The notes under the pieces are model-generated. The model searched no databases. It had not been told where the DNA came from and saw only the letters and a list, made by a program, of their open reading frames with translations. Shown here one piece after another: positions 45,460 through 53,723 of a stretch of 64,000 bases of DNA. The stretch is from Vibrio sinaloensis (GTDB lineage: Bacteria > Pseudomonadota > Gammaproteobacteria > Enterobacterales > Vibrionaceae): NCBI RefSeq assembly GCF_000808535.1, contig NZ_JWLV01000034.1:124001-188000 (forward strand), read 5' to 3'. Within the stretch, counting starts at the first letter, position 1; each line of letters opens with the position of its first letter. The translations under genes and the position numbers were made by a program.

Positions 45460-46254
45460 TTATTTCACCCTTTTGAGTATGTTTTTCTCGAAATCTTTTT
45501 CGCTGAGCCCCGTTTGGAAATCTAATTGGCTGGTGGTCAGCAACGTACTTTTACCCGTTTGATGATTCACCATTGCCATGGTATGAGCTCGCCAGTATTG
45601 ATTGAGATACTGTTTATAATCTTCAAATTGCAATGTTTTAAGCAGTGCACCTTTGCGATCATAAAACTCGACTTTTATTGGTCGATAATGTTGTTGGTCC
45701 AACCATACCAGTTGCTTGGTGTAACCTGAGTTTTTGTCCGTCGGTACTTGCTCCAACACGTAACTTTCGACGCCTTCTATCGCCTCATTGCGTAGATAGT
45801 TAAAGGAGTACTTTTCGAGTTCAAATGAGCTCAGATCCTCGTAAGCGAATTCGCTGCCCATAAAAGGGCCTGACTTGTTGCGTGAGGAGATTCTTTTCAC
45901 TCGCTTCAATGCAGGCAAATAAAGCCATTGGTCGTCCGCATCCAAGGTGTGGGAGTGATTTAGAAAAGCCGTCCCTTTCACATCTCTCGGTTGGTCAAAT
46001 ATCGTAAGCCCTTTGTCGCCATCACCATCGACCTCAAATGACTTCAGCCTCATTGCACGCGTGCTGCTCTCGCCTTGTGCGTTTTTCAAAATCATTTCCA
46101 TGGTCGCGATGGAGTCTTTCCAACCTTCATCTCTTGCTTTGCGCTCCTTGGCGATCTCAAGACCACGTTCGGGAGATGCGATCACTGGTCCAGTAAACGT
46201 AATCAAAACCGCCAATGCCATTGTATTAATCAGTGTCTTTCTCAATGTGTTCAT
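45460..46254 (-). CDS. LolA-like periplasmic protein of an RND operon
   Basis: 264-aa protein with a signal peptide ending ...GPVIA before SPER. The body is a single-domain half-barrel rich in beta strands (TAFLNHSHTLDADDQWLYLP, LKRVKRISSRNKSGPFMGSE, FAYEDLSSFELEKYSFNYL), typical of the outer-membrane lipoprotein-sorting (LolA-like, PF17131) group. These proteins bind acyl chains of lipids or lipoproteins. The gene is 14 bases after the RND/MMPL gene and 4 bases before the outer-membrane barrel gene. It probably ferries a lipidic substrate between those two. Confidence 0.8.
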   Translation of the reverse strand: MNTLRKTLINTMALAVLITFTGPVIASPERGLEIAKERKARDEGWKDSIATMEMILKNAQGESSTRAMRLKSFEVDGDGDKGLTIFDQPRDVKGTAFLNHSHTLDADDQWLYLPALKRVKRISSRNKSGPFMGSEFAYEDLSSFELEKYSFNYLRNEAIEGVESYVLEQVPTDKNSGYTKQLVWLDQQHYRPIKVEFYDRKGALLKTLQFEDYKQYLNQYWRAHTMAMVNHQTGKSTLLTTSQLDFQTGLSEKDFEKNILKRVK

Positions 46255-46267
46255 CGTTATATCCTTA

Positions 46268-48643
46268 TTAACCTTGGGTTGGAGCTACAGTCGTGGTAGA
46301 CAATGTTTGTTCTTCTTGCTTTTCGGTATAACTCGCCGTATCAAACTTCATTAGCAATGCAGGAAGGAAAATAAAGTCCACAACCAGTGCAATGAAAATG
46401 ACAAGTGCACTTAGCTGGCCCATGTCAGCGTTCAGCCTAAAACTCGACATCGCGAGTACGGAAAAACCAGCAACCAGAACAACCGTAGTTATCCATAGCG
46501 CGCGCCCTACCGTGTGAAATGCGTATCGTACTGCCTGCTCCGCAGATTGACCTTGCAGGCGGGCTCGTTGGTATTTCGATAGAAAATGCACGGAATCATC
46601 GACGACAATTCCCAGCGTCAGCGTCACGACCACAGAGAGCCCCAAATTGATTTCTCCGGATAGAAGAGCCCACAAACCAAAGCCAATTATCGCTGGGGCC
46701 ATGTTAGGCACGACGCTGATTAAGCCCAAACGTAGTGAGCGAAGCGCAAAAATCATCAGTGCAGAGATTAGAATGAGTGTCACCGGAAGAGTGGACAGCA
46801 TGCTTGCCATATTTGTTTCTCCGATATGCGCAAACATCAATGATGGACTTGAAGCGACCACCTCATATTGAGGAGCATGTTGTGAAAACCACGCGTAGAT
46901 TCGGTTTTCCAGATCGACCAACTCAACGCTACCTAGGTTATCGACTGTAACCACCATTTTAATCGAGGACTTATCAACATTAACCTGGTTGTTTAAGTCC
47001 AACCCGTAAGGAAGAGACATCTCGTAGAGAAGCAAGTATTGAGCGGCTAACTCTCGATCCAACGGAAGTGTGTAGTAACTTTGCTCATCAGCATGCATAT
47101 TTTTGTTGAGACGCTTATACACATCAGAAAGCGTCGCGACGTGATCCGCTTCTGGTTGATCTCTTAACCATTGAGAGAAATCACCAATCGCTTTGAGGAA
47201 CACAGGATCCGCTATGCCTTGAGATTCATTGGTCTTAACCGCAATACTGATATTCGTCATACCGCTGATGCGCGCTTCCATGAAATCTGCCGCTTGTCGA
47301 AACTCACTTCGTGAATCGAAGTACTTCACCGACTCGTCATTCACCTTGTTCAATGGCACGAGCGCTGCGGACATTGCAATCACAATCGCAGATACCGGTA
47401 GCAAGACTTTGCGGTTCGAGACAACCCAATCGCCCAACTTGTCCATAAAATCAGGAGCGCCTTGTTGCGTCTTGTCCACCTGTTTTACTTTGATTGGTAA
47501 CACCCGCAGTAACGCAGGAAGCAATGAAACAGAAAGAAAACACGCGATCATCACGCCCAGAGCTGCGAGATTGCCAAAATCTCTCAGAACCGGTGAGTCA
47601 GACATGTTCATCATCAAAAAGCCAATCGCCGTCGTGACCGACGTCATTAGAATCGGCATAAAGTTAATCGCGACACTTTGATCAATGGCGAACGGCTTTG
47701 AGTGCCCTTTTTTCATGTTTTGACGCATAGTAGCGATCACATGGACGCAGTCGGCGACTGCAAGGGTCATTACCAAGGTAGGGATATTAACCGTTGCTGT
47801 ACTCAGGAACATGCCCGCCCAACCTGATAACCCCATTGTTGCCATCACAGACGCGATAATGACCACGAGAGTAGCAATCACGCTAAGAAAAGAGCGCAAC
47901 ATAATGGTGAGAAACAGCAAAATAACCAATAGCATAGTCGGGACGAGTGTCGCGCTATCATCTTGCGCGGCGACCATAAAGGCGTGGTTCATCGCAACAA
48001 TGCCCGCTTTATAAAACTCAACGTTTGGGTATTGCTGCTGATACTTCGCAATCAACGCATTTGCACTGTCGATCACTTCAATCGCTTCTGCCGTTTCATC
48101 AATTTGCGGTAATTGGACGGTAATGTTCACGACCGTGACATCCCCTTTCCCGGAAATAAGCGAGTGTTTTACAACAGGCTCCGACAACGCGATACGTTTG
48201 ATCTTATCGATTCGTGCATCTGTTAGCTCGTATTCTTCTAACAGCAGGTCTTCGACAATCAAGTCATCTTCTAGTGCTTCGGTATGCTGATAATTGGCAA
48301 GTGAATCGACGCGACTCGAATAAGGGATTTGCCACGCATCTTTGGTCAGTTGCTGAACAAGAGACAAGGTTTCACCTTCAAAAACCTCGCCGCTTTTCGG
48401 TGCGATCACGATAGACAAGTTGTCTGATTTCGCGAATGTCGTTTGGATCTCGTCGTACGCTCTTAATTGAGCATTCTGGCCATCAAAAAATATGTTGTAG
48501 TCCCCTCTGAAGTAGAGGTTTTTCCCGCCAATGGTTGCCACAACGACAAGCAACATTGTTGCTAATAACATCCACCAGCTAAAACGGGTGGGCATGGTTA
48601 GCCAATAGGGAGGCTGTTTTGGGATCGGTTGTTCGGTATTCAT
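46268..48643 (-). CDS. RND superfamily (MMPL-type) exporter
   Basis: 791-aa inner-membrane transporter. Two MMPL-like units each have one helix, a large periplasmic domain and five to six helices: residues about 25-420 and 420-770. The helix-4-equivalent segments contain TLVMTLAVADCVHVIATMRQ and VVVTLTLGIVVDDSVHFLSK, with the intramembrane acidic residues of proton-driven RND pumps. ATG 48643 has a GGAGAG site 6 bases upstream. Small two-unit RND proteins of this type export lipids or hydrophobic molecules. First gene of a three-gene operon, preceded by two TGACG-N3-CGTCA operators and the tetR gene. Confidence 0.88.
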   Translation of the reverse strand: MNTEQPIPKQPPYWLTMPTRFSWWMLLATMLLVVVATIGGKNLYFRGDYNIFFDGQNAQLRAYDEIQTTFAKSDNLSIVIAPKSGEVFEGETLSLVQQLTKDAWQIPYSSRVDSLANYQHTEALEDDLIVEDLLLEEYELTDARIDKIKRIALSEPVVKHSLISGKGDVTVVNITVQLPQIDETAEAIEVIDSANALIAKYQQQYPNVEFYKAGIVAMNHAFMVAAQDDSATLVPTMLLVILLFLTIMLRSFLSVIATLVVIIASVMATMGLSGWAGMFLSTATVNIPTLVMTLAVADCVHVIATMRQNMKKGHSKPFAIDQSVAINFMPILMTSVTTAIGFLMMNMSDSPVLRDFGNLAALGVMIACFLSVSLLPALLRVLPIKVKQVDKTQQGAPDFMDKLGDWVVSNRKVLLPVSAIVIAMSAALVPLNKVNDESVKYFDSRSEFRQAADFMEARISGMTNISIAVKTNESQGIADPVFLKAIGDFSQWLRDQPEADHVATLSDVYKRLNKNMHADEQSYYTLPLDRELAAQYLLLYEMSLPYGLDLNNQVNVDKSSIKMVVTVDNLGSVELVDLENRIYAWFSQHAPQYEVVASSPSLMFAHIGETNMASMLSTLPVTLILISALMIFALRSLRLGLISVVPNMAPAIIGFGLWALLSGEINLGLSVVVTLTLGIVVDDSVHFLSKYQRARLQGQSAEQAVRYAFHTVGRALWITTVVLVAGFSVLAMSSFRLNADMGQLSALVIFIALVVDFIFLPALLMKFDTASYTEKQEEQTLSTTTVAPTQG

Positions 48644-48658
48644 CACACTCTCCGTTTG

Positions 48659-48671
48659 TGACGTTTCGTCA
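48659..48671. promoter_or_regulatory. TetR-type operator 1, RND promoter
   Basis: TGACGTTTCGTCA is a perfect palindrome apart from the centre, 16-28 bases before the RND start codon. It shares the TGACG-N3-CGTCA pattern with three other sites around the tetR gene. Confidence 0.7.
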
Positions 48672-48759
48672 AAAATATACATTTAAAAACCAGACTAAGC
48701 TGGTTTCTACACATCGTTAATGGTCATAGACCACCATCATTTTGTCTTTGTGTCTTTTT

Positions 48760-48772
48760 TGACGATTCGTCA
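48760..48772. promoter_or_regulatory. TetR-type operator 2, RND promoter
   Basis: TGACGATTCGTCA, about 100 bases upstream of operator 1, between the tetR stop and the RND operon. Confidence 0.7.
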
Positions 48773-48786
48773 TCTATTGGCAATTT

Positions 48787-48804
48787 AAAAGCCCGCTAGG
48801 GCTT
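48787..48804 (-). terminator. Terminator of the tetR gene
   Basis: Stem AAGCCC/GGGCTT with a GCTA loop; on the minus strand the stem is followed by TTTT. It lies 14 bases after the tetR stop. Confidence 0.65.
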
Positions 48805-48817
48805 CTAAAATAAAGTG

Positions 48818-49606
48818 TTACCTTCCCACCGATTCCAAATACTCGATCTCTTGGGAGAACATTTCTTGTTCCACGCGCTGCCAGGTTTTCCGGTAATCCC
48901 ACTCGCTTGAAAGTGGCTTCCAGTTCAACCCATCCAACAACATATTCGCGTTATGCAATGCAGAGAATGGATCTTGAATACGCTTAATACAATGACTGTT
49001 TGAGGCATTTTGGTTTAGAGCATTGGAGCCAAAAGCAATGGACCAGTTCGCATAAACAATGGCATCAGAGCCTATGCCTGGCGAAAACTTCAAGTCCCCC
49101 TGCTCTACCGCGGTATTCACAAGTAAGTCGGCGTGGCCAATGACTTGTTCCTCCAGCTCGTTGAGCTCTTTGACTCGCTCAGGTGACGCTTTCTCAAGCA
49201 CCCACGGGCTCTTGGCCATAATGGCACACGTTGAAAGAACTGGCTCCATGCGGGCGTAAATTCGATAACCTACGTGCATCGCCATCACTTTTTCACGTGT
49301 TGTTCCCTCAAAAGCTGCGGCTCTAGCAAACAAAATGGCTTCACTCTTGAGCGAATGAATACACAGTGCGATCACTGCATCTTCTTTGCTCGAGAAATGG
49401 TTGTAGATCGTTCCTTTCGAATAAGCACTCGCCGCGGTCAACTTGTCCATTGTCAAGTTACTCCAACCTTGCTCTTGCACTATCGACTTAGCGAGAAGCG
49501 TTAACTCAACCTCTCTGTCAGCGATTGCCTGTTGCTTCTTCGAAAGAGCGCCACCACCACCAGAACGTTCACTTTTGTCATTTTTACTACAGCTAAAGCC
49601 AAACAT
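48818..49606 (-). CDS. TetR-family repressor of the RND operon
   Basis: 262-aa regulator. The N-terminus carries a Gly/Ser-rich basic extension (MFGFSCSKNDKSERSGGGG). The helix-turn-helix is at about residues 28-75: VELTLLAKSIVQEQGWSNLT, MDKLTAASAYSKGTIYNHFS then SKEDAVIALC. A C-terminal ligand domain includes LSTCAIMAKSPWVLEKASPE. It precedes the RND operon on the same strand and is divergent from the sugar dehydrogenase gene. Four near-identical palindromes lie on both sides of it, so it probably represses the RND operon and itself. The ligand is unknown; RND-linked TetR proteins often bind the exported compounds. Confidence 0.88.
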   Translation of the reverse strand: MFGFSCSKNDKSERSGGGGALSKKQQAIADREVELTLLAKSIVQEQGWSNLTMDKLTAASAYSKGTIYNHFSSKEDAVIALCIHSLKSEAILFARAAAFEGTTREKVMAMHVGYRIYARMEPVLSTCAIMAKSPWVLEKASPERVKELNELEEQVIGHADLLVNTAVEQGDLKFSPGIGSDAIVYANWSIAFGSNALNQNASNSHCIKRIQDPFSALHNANMLLDGLNWKPLSSEWDYRKTWQRVEQEMFSQEIEYLESVGR

Positions 49607-49689
49607 GATGTATCAATCCGTACTAATCCGTTACTCCTTAACCTAGTCATTGTAACACGATTACCATAAACGTGATAAACAGCAATTTA

Positions 49690-49702
49690 TGACGACTCGT
49701 CA
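49690..49702. promoter_or_regulatory. TetR-type operator 3, tetR promoter region
   Basis: TGACGACTCGTCA has the same TGACG-N3-CGTCA pattern as operators 1 and 2, 84-96 bases upstream of the tetR start. Confidence 0.65.
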
Positions 49703-49706
49703 TTTT

Positions 49707-49719
49707 TGACACATCGTCA
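49707..49719. promoter_or_regulatory. TetR-type operator 4, imperfect
   Basis: TGACACATCGTCA lies 17 bases from operator 3 (start to start) and differs from the consensus at one arm position. Confidence 0.5.
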
Positions 49720-49833
49720 TAATAGTGCATTTATTGAACATTTCAAGTACATTTATAAGAATGATTGATGACAGCCCATTGAACGTATACAACTTAGATG
49801 GTCATTAAACCCAATTGAGAGGTGCGGCAGACG

Positions 49834-50910
49834 ATGAAGATACACATATATTTGGCTCTTGGCGCGATTGGAGCAGTGCTCTCAACTTCCGTATACGCTT
49901 GGCAAGCCGAGCTTGTTGCGTCTGGCCTCAAGGTACCATGGGGGATGAGCTTTATTGACGACAACCAATTGCTTGTCACACAACGCCACGGCGAAATAGG
50001 TGTGGTTAACCTTGATGATGGCTCCTATCGTACTGTCGCTACACCGGCACAGGTGAGTGCTGTTGGTCAGGGAGGCTTGCTTGATGTTGCCAAGTCTCCT
50101 TTCGAAGACAATACGTTCTATTTTACCTATTCAAAGCAAGTGGAAGATGCATACGAAACGGTATTAGCTTCCGCTCAATATCAACAAGGTAAACTGATTG
50201 GATGGAAAGAGCTTCTCGTGACTCAGTCTGGATCTGATACGGGCAGGCATTTTGGTAGCCGAATCACCTTTGACAAACGCTTCGTGTATATGTCTGTCGG
50301 CGATAGAGGCGTTCGCGACAACGGACAAAATCAGAAAACACACGCTGGCTCGATCCTGCGCCTGTTACCAAACGGGGTAGCCCCAGAAGATAACCCGTTT
50401 ACCAAAGTAAACTCAGCGTTAAACGAGATATGGAGTTATGGTCACCGCAATCCTCAAGGACTGTTTTATGACCGCAGCACTCAACAGCTATGGTCTATCG
50501 AGCATGGTCCGCGCGGCGGAGATGAAATCAACTTGATTGTCAAAGGAGAAAACTATGGCTGGCCTGTTACCTCCCACGGCAAAGAGTATTGGGGGCCAAT
50601 TTCAGTCGGTGAAGCCAAAACCCTGCCGGGTATTCAAACACCGAAGAAGGTGTACGTGCCTTCTATCGCACCTAGCTCTCTCATCCTTTACAGAGGGGAT
50701 AAGTACCCATCCCTAAATGGCAAACTGGTATCTGGCGCATTGAAGCTCACACACCTCAATGTCGTCACACTCGATGAGCAAGCAAATATCGTTGCTGAAG
50801 AGCGGCTACTAGAATCCTTAGGAGAGCGAATACGAGATCTAGAAGTAGCACCAGCAGGAGAGATTCTGTTTAGCACTGACAGCGGGAATATCTACCGTCT
50901 CGTGGAATAA
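49834..50910 (+). CDS. Periplasmic PQQ-type aldose sugar dehydrogenase (YliI/Asd-like)
   Basis: 358-aa six-bladed propeller protein related to soluble glucose dehydrogenase. It has a signal peptide ending ...STSVYA before WQAE. Blade motifs are VPWGMSFIDDNQLLVTQRHG, VGQGGLLDVAKSP, GRHFGSRI with SVGDRGVRDNGQN (the calcium/PQQ side), IWSYGHRNPQGLFYD, SIEHGPRGGDEINLI and NYGWPVTSHGKEY. It should oxidise aldoses using PQQ; E. coli YliI is the best-known relative. ATG 49834 is preferred over GTG 49822. It is divergent from tetR; the two operators nearby could affect it as well. It is convergent with the diguanylate cyclase gene, 12 bases apart. Confidence 0.85.
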   Translation: MKIHIYLALGAIGAVLSTSVYAWQAELVASGLKVPWGMSFIDDNQLLVTQRHGEIGVVNLDDGSYRTVATPAQVSAVGQGGLLDVAKSPFEDNTFYFTYSKQVEDAYETVLASAQYQQGKLIGWKELLVTQSGSDTGRHFGSRITFDKRFVYMSVGDRGVRDNGQNQKTHAGSILRLLPNGVAPEDNPFTKVNSALNEIWSYGHRNPQGLFYDRSTQQLWSIEHGPRGGDEINLIVKGENYGWPVTSHGKEYWGPISVGEAKTLPGIQTPKKVYVPSIAPSSLILYRGDKYPSLNGKLVSGALKLTHLNVVTLDEQANIVAEERLLESLGERIRDLEVAPAGEILFSTDSGNIYRLVE

Positions 50911-50922
50911 GTAACAAACGAG

Positions 50923-52404
50923 TTATGCGTCAATACTCTTCCAGTTGACGCAGTTTCGTCCCTGCTCTTTGCTCAAGTACAGTGATTTATCGGCAGCGTT
51001 AAACAGTTGATCTTGCAATGCTTCGTAATCCGTTTCCGATGTCGGCTTGAAAGCCCGAACTCGAGCTCCTCCCGCAGACACCGTAATAACTCGGTGCGGA
51101 TCATTGCCTCCATGTAGAATGGCTAAACCTTCAATTTCTAGCCTTAATCGTTCTGTAAAGTAGTCCAGCTGGGATCCGGACGGGCGCGCGCAAAGAATCA
51201 CAAACTCCTCTCCACCATAACGAAAAGCAAGATCGGTATCGCGCACTAACTCAGCAATTTTGCTTCCTACTTTCGCTAATGCATTGTCACCTTCTGTGTG
51301 CCCATACAAATCATTAAACGCTTTGAAGTTATCCACGTCACAGACAATCATTCCAACGTAATAGTCTTTACTCAGGTGGCGTTTGATAAACGGTTGCACC
51401 ATGCGAGTGTATTTATTCCGAGATCCTAAACCAGTAAGCGGGTCAGTGTCGGATTTCGTACGCAATATGTTCAGCTGGTTTTCAATTTTAACCAACAACC
51501 CTTTATACGCTCTGGCAAGTTGGCCGATTTCATCCGACCGCTTGAGCTCCACCAGAGAATCAATCTCTTGATAGGCATTTTCCGAGTCCATGCTGCGAGC
51601 CAAATTTTTCATCGGTGACACAATCCAGTGCGTTACCCAACCTATCAACAGTAAAGAGATCAGTAACGCAACGCTGGCTTCCAGAACAAGTTCTTTGATC
51701 AAGTGAGTTCTGATTTTCGTCAAATTGCTCGCGTCGATAACCGCCCAAATGTAGCCACCATTTGCGTTAGTGAGCGGCACTTCGATGTGCAAAGCACACC
51801 GTTCTTGATCAAGATAATATCGTAACCCTTGATACTTTGGCTTATCCCAATCGAGCGTGATGGTTTCACTCAACTCCTGACTGCGGAGCAGTGAATCATA
51901 TTCAGTCTTATTCCTTTTCAACAGGTAATTGAGCTTCTTGACCGTCACTGGATTGCTGTTTGCTGAGTCCGCTAACCTCTGCTCAAGTATCTCTATTCGC
52001 CGAGCTACCGTTATCAGTTCTTGAGCTTCAACATCATTTCGCCAAAGCAAATCACGTTCCGCTAAATACCGGACATGGACATTTCGCTTAGAGTAGTCTG
52101 AGACGCCTTTAACTTCAAAAAACAAAATGTCCTCGATCGAACTTATCACCTGCTTGGTCGAAGACATCGTGAGATTGGCATAGTTTACGCCAGCAACAGA
52201 ACCAGAGAAGAAGTTTACCTGCGTATCAAGAGAATGCTTTGCCAGCAACGCCGAATATCTGACTTGACGATCCCATTCGCTGGAATAGCGTGCGTAGCTC
52301 ATGCCGAGCACAATCATCACAACCAATACCAAGTGAGAAACTATCAGCATTTGTTTAATGGTCATTTTAAGCAGCGGGGCACTCAATCTCATAAACAGCG
52401 TCAC
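50923..52404 (-). CDS. Membrane diguanylate cyclase with extracellular sensor and HAMP
   Basis: 493-aa inner-membrane signalling protein. The first membrane helix (residues about 17-39) is followed by a periplasmic region of about 190 residues, the second helix at about 243-262, and a HAMP linker (WIVSPMKNLARSMDSENAYQ). A GGDEF domain from about 330 has FRYGGEEFV and an I-site RDTD exactly five residues before it. It should synthesise cyclic di-GMP in response to a periplasmic signal. The GTG at 52404 overlaps the TGA of the haem-protein gene (GTGA); ATG 52392 is an alternative. The translational coupling makes the haem protein the obvious sensor partner. Confidence 0.87.
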   Translation of the reverse strand: MTLFMRLSAPLLKMTIKQMLIVSHLVLVVMIVLGMSYARYSSEWDRQVRYSALLAKHSLDTQVNFFSGSVAGVNYANLTMSSTKQVISSIEDILFFEVKGVSDYSKRNVHVRYLAERDLLWRNDVEAQELITVARRIEILEQRLADSANSNPVTVKKLNYLLKRNKTEYDSLLRSQELSETITLDWDKPKYQGLRYYLDQERCALHIEVPLTNANGGYIWAVIDASNLTKIRTHLIKELVLEASVALLISLLLIGWVTHWIVSPMKNLARSMDSENAYQEIDSLVELKRSDEIGQLARAYKGLLVKIENQLNILRTKSDTDPLTGLGSRNKYTRMVQPFIKRHLSKDYYVGMIVCDVDNFKAFNDLYGHTEGDNALAKVGSKIAELVRDTDLAFRYGGEEFVILCARPSGSQLDYFTERLRLEIEGLAILHGGNDPHRVITVSAGGARVRAFKPTSETDYEALQDQLFNAADKSLYLSKEQGRNCVNWKSIDA

Positions 52405-52910
52405 TCTGCATCAAGAGAAGTTGACGAAACACATGTCCCGTTGCGACAAATATCTTTGTAAGTCGTATGACAGCTTTGACAATAACTTGGCTGGAGTGAT
52501 GGATGAGTGTGGCTAATATCCTCACCTTTTCGGTTGTAACTGCCGTAAATGGCCTCTCCACCTATGTGCTCGGTAACCCAAACAATACCTTGAACTTCTG
52601 AAATAGCGACCGCGGTTGGCCCGTCAGTATAGGGGCCATGATTCTGATATTGTTCGATTTTTTCAGGATTGACCCGAATCGTCAGGGGGGAACCTTGCCC
52701 ATTATTGATCCAGCTGTATGCTTTTACAGATTCTTGTAAAAAGAGCGAAGCGTCGTCAGGAAGGACGGTATCTGCAGGAAGGTTCATCGACTCTTTGACT
52801 ACAGGCCACTGAGACCAATTTTGAGGGTAACTCGCTAATGATTGGGATAACACGCAGGAGGACGCCAAAGACAGTATTGCCGACAGGCTCAACAGCAAAA
52901 CTTTTTTCAT
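52401..52910 (-). CDS. Exported c-type haem protein coupled to the diguanylate cyclase
   Basis: 169-aa periplasmic protein. A hydrophobic leader (MKKVLLLSLSAILSLASSCV) is followed by a domain with no known motif until the haem c site CQSCH near residue 150. A CRNGTCV pair follows near the C-terminus. This resembles P460/Tll0287-like or DUF3365-like small haem proteins, but is not decisive. The predicted signal could also be a lipobox-like ASSC. ATG 52910 was chosen over an upstream TTG. Its stop overlaps the start of the diguanylate cyclase gene, so the pair is cotranslated and may form a redox or gas sensor. Confidence 0.75.
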   Translation of the reverse strand: MKKVLLLSLSAILSLASSCVLSQSLASYPQNWSQWPVVKESMNLPADTVLPDDASLFLQESVKAYSWINNGQGSPLTIRVNPEKIEQYQNHGPYTDGPTAVAISEVQGIVWVTEHIGGEAIYGSYNRKGEDISHTHPSLQPSYCQSCHTTYKDICRNGTCVSSTSLDAE

Positions 52911-53033
52911 ACGCAATCCAACACCCTTTCGCGTAGCAAGAACAACCTTATAAACTGTGGCGTATTTTATGGGATTTACGAGTGAATTAACACTTATTTG
53001 AGTGTTTTATCATCAAAGGAGATGTGAGAGCAC

Positions 53034-53062
53034 AAAAAAACCAGCCGAATGGCTGGTCTTTT
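53034..53062 (-). terminator. Terminator of the tRNA operon
   Basis: On the minus strand, stem ACCAGCC/GGCTGGT with a GAAT-complement loop is followed by seven T. It lies directly after the last tRNA of the cluster. Confidence 0.85.
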
Positions 53063-53068
53063 AGAATT

Positions 53069-53144
53069 TGGAGCGACACACGAGGTTCGAACTCGTGACC
53101 TCAACCTTGGCAAGGTTGCGCTCTACCAACTGAGCTAGTGTCGC
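53069..53144 (-). tRNA. tRNA-Gly (GCC), copy 2 in transcription order
   Basis: Cloverleaf on the minus strand with acceptor GCGACAC, anticodon stem-loop CAACC-TTGCCAA-GGTTG (anticodon GCC), T-arm GTTCGAAC and encoded CCA. Identical in sequence to the copy at 53332-53407. Confidence 0.97.
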
Positions 53145-53160
53145 AATAATCTGTGTTAGA

Positions 53161-53247
53161 TGGTGCCCCGGGCCGGACTTGAACCGGCACAGCGCGAACG
53201 CCGAGGGATTTTAAATCCCTTGTGTCTACCAATTCCACCACCAGGGC
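53161..53247 (-). tRNA. tRNA-Leu (TAA)
   Basis: Minus-strand tRNA of 87 bases with the long variable arm of tRNA-Leu. The anticodon loop TTTAAAA lies between AGGGA and TCCCT, T-arm GGTTCAAGTCC, with CCA encoded. Confidence 0.97.
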
Positions 53248-53331
53248 ACACAAATCTAAATTTGTGAGGCCTTTACTGAAGTAAGTAAAACACCATCTAG
53301 ATATCGAAGTTTGTTTCGCTATCCAATAATT

Positions 53332-53407
53332 TGGAGCGACACACGAGGTTCGAACTCGTGACCTCAACCTTGGCAAGGTTGCGCTCTACCAACTGAGCTA
53401 GTGTCGC
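53332..53407 (-). tRNA. tRNA-Gly (GCC), copy 1 in transcription order
   Basis: Same 76-base sequence as the copy at 53069-53144, with identical bases just outside. Recent tandem duplication or gene conversion is likely. Confidence 0.97.
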
Positions 53408-53410
53408 AAA

Positions 53411-53484
53411 TGGAGGCGCGTCCCGGAGTCGAACCGAGGTCCACGGATTTGCAATCCGCTGCATAGCCACTCTGCCAACACGCC
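53411..53484 (-). tRNA. tRNA-Cys (GCA)
   Basis: Minus-strand tRNA with acceptor GGCGTGT, anticodon loop TTGCAAA (anticodon GCA), T-arm GGTTCGACTCC and encoded CCA. First in the tRNA transcript, followed by Gly, Leu and Gly. E. coli has the similar glyW-cysT-leuZ cluster beside pgsA. Confidence 0.97.
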
Positions 53485-53691
53485 TTCGATACTCCAATTA
53501 GCTCGCTTAATTGCTGCGTTCCTCTTGGGTACGGGATGCATTCTACGGATTCGAACTAATGAGTCAACACTATTTTTAATTTTTTGAATCGTTTGTCTAA
53601 TTAACGCTCAAAAAGCGCCAAATTGCTCAATTTACTCGCGTTAATTCTTTGAATAACGGTAAGTTTCCTAGGATAAACGCTAACACAGATA

Positions 53692-53715
53692 CAAAAAAAC
53701 GGGCCTGAGCCCGTT
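53692..53715 (-). terminator. Terminator after pgsA
   Basis: On the minus strand, stem AACGGGC/GCCCGTT with a 4-base loop is followed by a T run. It lies just after the pgsA stop and before the tRNA cluster. Confidence 0.85.
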
Positions 53716-53723
53716 CATTTAAA

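Noticed and set aside
53101..53497. Two open frames across the tRNA cluster
   Set aside because: They read through tRNA genes and contain the translated tRNA sequences only.
53485..53690. Possible further tRNA between pgsA and tRNA-Cys
   Set aside because: A GGATTCGAAC-like string occurs, but no matching acceptor, D or anticodon arms were found.
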